Source of the DNA: CAYRFU01 sp964423525
Lineage (GTDB): Bacteria; Vulcanimicrobiota; Xenobia; Xenobiales; JADMJV01
Assembly (NCBI GenBank): GCA_964423525.1
Contig: CAYRFU010000313.1
Coordinates: forward strand, 1-8,197
Length of the DNA: 8,197 nt
Reading direction: 5' to 3'
The notes below the pieces were generated by a model. That model made no database searches. It saw nothing but the letters and a program-made list of their open reading frames with translations, and had not been told where the DNA came from. Shown one piece after another: positions 6,193 to 8,197 of this stretch. Numbering within the stretch: position 1 is the stretch's first letter; every line of letters starts with the position of its first letter. The translations under genes were made by a program, and so were the position numbers.

Positions 6193-7254
6193 TTGTTGGC
6201 GAACTGGGATGATGACAGCGTCGCGGAGCTGCGCCAAGCTCTCGACCAGGCTGAATACTACCGCACCGAGGCTTTACCCGCCTATTCCACCAGGCTTCTC
6301 TACCCTTTTCACGAGATTCGCCAGTGGTTTTACGGGTTGGAGTCGCCTCTGGCCTTGGCCGCCTACCCCGAGCGTCACTATCGTCCTTTCGCTGCCCGAT
6401 ATCCCCTTACTTACGAACTCTTCCGGCTTCTCTTTCTGCACCACACCGTGCCCTCCCAACCGAAGTGCCCCCAAGCCTTCTGGGAAGAGACCGACGACGG
6501 CTATCGAGCTCTGTTTCAGGTCACCGCCATCTGGGGTCGCTACATCCTCAGTTCCATACCAGGCCGAACTCCGGGTGAGTTTGTCTATCTGGGAGATGAC
6601 TCGGCCACCCTGGGTCGACTGATTCGAAGGGCCTGCGCCCCCGGCAGTCGGGCTCTAGATCTGTGCTGCGGCTGCGGAGTGGTGGGGTTGACCCTGCCAG
6701 AACGCTACACCGATATCACCGGTCTCGACATCAACGAGCAGGCCATCGAGATGGCCCGTGGCAACGCCCGTCTGAACCAGCGCCCCGTCACCTTCGCGGT
6801 GAGCGACCTTTATCAGAAGGCCGACCCTCCTTACGACTTGGTGATCGGTAACCCCCCTTCCCTGCCCCCCGACCTGGCCGGTGCCGGCCGACGGTTCGCT
6901 GTGGGCGATAGCCAACTCACCCGAGCCGTTCTGACCGGCCTGACCGAGGTTCTAGCTCCCGACGGGCTTTGTTTGTTCATGCTCTTTACTCGAGACTCAT
7001 CCTTCCTGGACGCCCTCGACCCAAGGCTGAGCGCTACCTTCCAAATTCACCAATCCTACCGCCTGATAGGTGGGGAGGTCCTTCACCACGGCTGCTTGAC
7101 GGTCCGAAACGACGGCCAGGGTCAGCGGTCGTGGCGCCGTCCCAACTGGCTCGAAAGGCTCCGACGTTGGCCCTTTCCGTTTACTCAGGCTGCCCCCAAC
7201 CCTCAACTCTGTAGCCTTAGAGAGGCGGAAACCTCCGACCAGGCCTTTTCGTAA
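6193..7254 (+). CDS. Class I SAM-dependent methyltransferase with NPPS motif
   Basis: This 353-residue cytosolic protein has a Rossmann methyltransferase core. Motif I is LDLCCGCGVVGL (155-166), the acidic ribose-binding residue is in GLDINEQAIEMA (177-188), D205 lies in the third position, and the catalytic-type NPPS is at 220-223 after YDLVIG. The NPP motif is typical of enzymes that methylate planar nitrogens (N6-adenine, N2-guanine or glutamine amide, as in HemK/PrmC and RsmC-type proteins). Thus rRNA, DNA or a protein glutamine are the plausible targets; the substrate is not identifiable. The first ~125 residues form an aromatic-rich helical domain that may select substrate. The C-terminal tail (about 310-353) is basic, proline-rich and probably disordered. 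The frame has no ATG before an upstream stop at 6178-6180, so the start is TTG at 6193 (or 6196), with GAGG at 6185-6188. It diverges from the subtilase and overlaps the glycosyltransferase tail. Confidence 0.88.
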   Translation: MLANWDDDSVAELRQALDQAEYYRTEALPAYSTRLLYPFHEIRQWFYGLESPLALAAYPERHYRPFAARYPLTYELFRLLFLHHTVPSQPKCPQAFWEETDDGYRALFQVTAIWGRYILSSIPGRTPGEFVYLGDDSATLGRLIRRACAPGSRALDLCCGCGVVGLTLPERYTDITGLDINEQAIEMARGNARLNQRPVTFAVSDLYQKADPPYDLVIGNPPSLPPDLAGAGRRFAVGDSQLTRAVLTGLTEVLAPDGLCLFMLFTRDSSFLDALDPRLSATFQIHQSYRLIGGEVLHHGCLTVRNDGQGQRSWRRPNWLERLRRWPFPFTQAAPNPQLCSLREAETSDQAFS

Positions 7255-8048
7255 TCCCGGCGTTGCTCGGGAGTCGGCGAGGTCAAACGGGCCTGGCGCA
7301 AAGTCGACCAGAGACCGCACCGGTCGAGGAACCAATAAGCGAGGGTCTTCAACCAGCAAACCATCCACTGGACTTGTGACCGGTAGCCTCTCTTTTTCAG
7401 CAACGCCCGACGGGTATAGGTCAACCCTTCTAACACCACTCTCGCCGACGTTCCTCGTTGATATCGATAGACATAGCCTATCTTAGGCAAGACCGCGTAG
7501 GTCTGATGAGCGAGAGCGCGACGGAAAAAATCGAAATCCTGACCTCTTCGAAAGGTCCGGTCGAACCCGTGCTGGCGGGCTAAGCCAGCGCGTATCATGG
7601 TAGGGGCCAGGGGGAAGCGAGGCTGGTCTTCAGGCCCGAAAGGAAAGCGTCCAGGCTTAGGAAGCGACACCCCTTCCAATCGCCCCTCCTTCTCCACTAG
7701 CGCCATACCGACGGCCACGGCTGCTATTTCGGGGAATTTCTCAAGATACTCGACCTGGTCCCACAGCTTGTCAGGATAATACCAGTCATCGGCATCGAGC
7801 ACCGTGACGTAATCGCCTTTCGACTCCTCTAAAGCCCGCTGCTGAGCGTATCCCCTGCCGCGATTCTGGTCGTGGCGAAGCAAGCGAAGACCAGGGCTTT
7901 CAACCTTGGGAGGCTGCCTGGAACCATCGTCTATCAAGATCCACTCCCAATCGACGTAGCTCTGGGCCTTCAAGGACGCAAAGGCGTAAGGAAGGGTCTC
8001 GGCATCCTCAAAGTAGGGGGTCAACACCGAAACCAGGGGTCCTCGCAT
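7203..8048 (-). CDS. Family 2 glycosyltransferase
   Basis: This 281-residue GT-A fold enzyme transfers a sugar from a nucleotide-sugar donor, probably to a polysaccharide, lipid-linked or protein acceptor at the inner face of the membrane. The N-terminus has the family pattern SVLTPYFEDAETLPYAFASL (7-26) and ILIDDGS (37-43). HDQNRGRGYAQQRAL (59-73) and the metal-binding DADD (85-88) within VLDADDWYYPDKL follow. GQDFDFFRRA (169-178) occupies the place of the usual ED-x-D-x-x-x-R acceptor/catalytic motif, with Gln for the first Glu. A hydrophobic, Trp-rich segment (about 225-247) could attach the protein to the membrane. The ATG at 8048 is the only sensible start, but no clear Shine-Dalgarno site precedes it. 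Donor and acceptor are unknown, and no neighbouring envelope-polysaccharide genes are visible. The last 52 bp overlap the methyltransferase 3' end on the opposite strand. Confidence 0.92.
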   Translation of the reverse strand: MRGPLVSVLTPYFEDAETLPYAFASLKAQSYVDWEWILIDDGSRQPPKVESPGLRLLRHDQNRGRGYAQQRALEESKGDYVTVLDADDWYYPDKLWDQVEYLEKFPEIAAVAVGMALVEKEGRLEGVSLPKPGRFPFGPEDQPRFPLAPTMIRAGLARQHGFDRTFRRGQDFDFFRRALAHQTYAVLPKIGYVYRYQRGTSARVVLEGLTYTRRALLKKRGYRSQVQWMVCWLKTLAYWFLDRCGLWSTLRQARLTSPTPEQRRDYEKAWSEVSASLRLQS

Positions 8049-8099
8049 GGGGGAGCCCTTCGGTCTAGAAGAGGTGGGTCCCCTCGTGGGAGAGGCTCC

Positions 8100-8133
8100 G
8101 CATACTATGCCAGCTCAACCCCGCATAGCCCCC
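8100..8133. repeat. Direct repeat copy 1 (~34 bp) upstream of the glycosyltransferase
   Basis: The copy begins with the palindrome gcatactatgc (GCATA-C-TATGC) and ends gcatagccccc. It is about 30 of 34 bases identical to copy 2, with substitutions only and no gaps. It starts 52 nt upstream of the glycosyltransferase ATG. Confidence 0.85.
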
Positions 8134-8155
8134 GCCGGCCCAGTTACGCCGGCCC
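8134..8155. repeat. GC-rich inverted repeat between the direct repeats
   Basis: GCCGGC at 8134-8139 recurs at 8148-8153. Because GCCGGC is self-complementary, the two copies can also pair as a 6-bp hairpin with an 8-nt loop (ccagttac). It fills most of the 28-nt spacer between the two direct repeats. Confidence 0.6.
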
Positions 8156-8161
8156 GGCCCT

Positions 8162-8196
8162 GCATACTATGCCAGTCCAACCTCGCATAACCCCCC
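8162..8196. repeat. Direct repeat copy 2 at the right edge
   Basis: This copy repeats gcatactatgccag, then shows TC for CT, CTC for CCC and TAA for TAG relative to copy 1, and ends in a C-run at the window boundary. The period to copy 1 is 62 bp. The array may continue beyond the edge. Confidence 0.85.
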
Positions 8197-8197
8197 C

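Noticed and set aside
6124..6237. N-terminal extension of the subtilase to 6237
   Set aside because: It would read across the ribosome-binding site and the divergent methyltransferase start and gives no signal peptide or recognisable sequence.
8100..8116. Sigma-54 promoter (TGGCATAGTATGC on the minus strand)
   Set aside because: The GG and GC elements are separated by 8 nt instead of the required 10.
8100..8196. Possible CRISPR array at the right edge
   Set aside because: Only two copies are visible, they differ at about four positions, and the spacer is a GC-rich palindromic sequence rather than a unique one. No cas gene is in the window.

Overview
The window is a bacterial chromosomal segment of moderately high GC. 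It carries seven genes: six complete and one cut by the left edge. Several genes have clean GGAGG ribosome-binding sites, and at least two others (the lipoprotein and the methyltransferase) appear to start with TTG. The gene content is a class I fructose-1,6-bisphosphatase, a PIN-PhoH ATPase, an AprX-like subtilase, a lipoprotein and an Rpn/DUF4351-like N-terminus. This suggests a free-living bacterium, perhaps from a deep-branching lineage. No phylum can be assigned from the sequence alone.

Layout, left to right: (1) at 1-111 on the minus strand, the first 37 codons of a probable Rpn/PD-(D/E)XK-type protein; (2) at 205-1191 minus, a Gly/Thr/Asn-rich beta-type lipoprotein, followed by a perfect 14-bp hairpin; (3) at 1370-3762 minus, a two-gene unit fbp then phoH, with 14 nt between them and a hairpin after phoH; (4) at 3926-4393 plus, a 155-residue protein of unknown function with its own extended -10 promoter, divergent from fbp, which may be an altered LexA/signal-peptidase-like (S24/S26) fold; (5) a convergent intergenic region at 4394-4557 with two hairpins; (6) at 4558-6123 minus, a subtilisin-family protease with a propeptide but no signal peptide; (7) at 6193-7254 plus, a class I SAM-dependent methyltransferase with an NPPS motif, divergent from the protease; (8) at 7203-8048 minus, a family 2 glycosyltransferase whose 3' end overlaps the methyltransferase by 52 bp; (9) at 8100-8196, two copies of an imperfect ~34-bp direct repeat around a GC-rich inverted repeat.

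The genes do not form one obvious pathway. The clearest functional unit is fbp-phoH, which would couple expression of a gluconeogenic enzyme to a toxin-related RNA helicase/RNase. The most intriguing items are the 155-residue protein with an apparent Lys-to-Arg change at the expected catalytic position, the repeat unit at the right edge, the signal-less subtilase with a large helical insertion before its catalytic serine, and its 9-A tract between the Shine-Dalgarno site and the start codon. I see no CRISPR array, phage module, insertion sequence or RNA gene.
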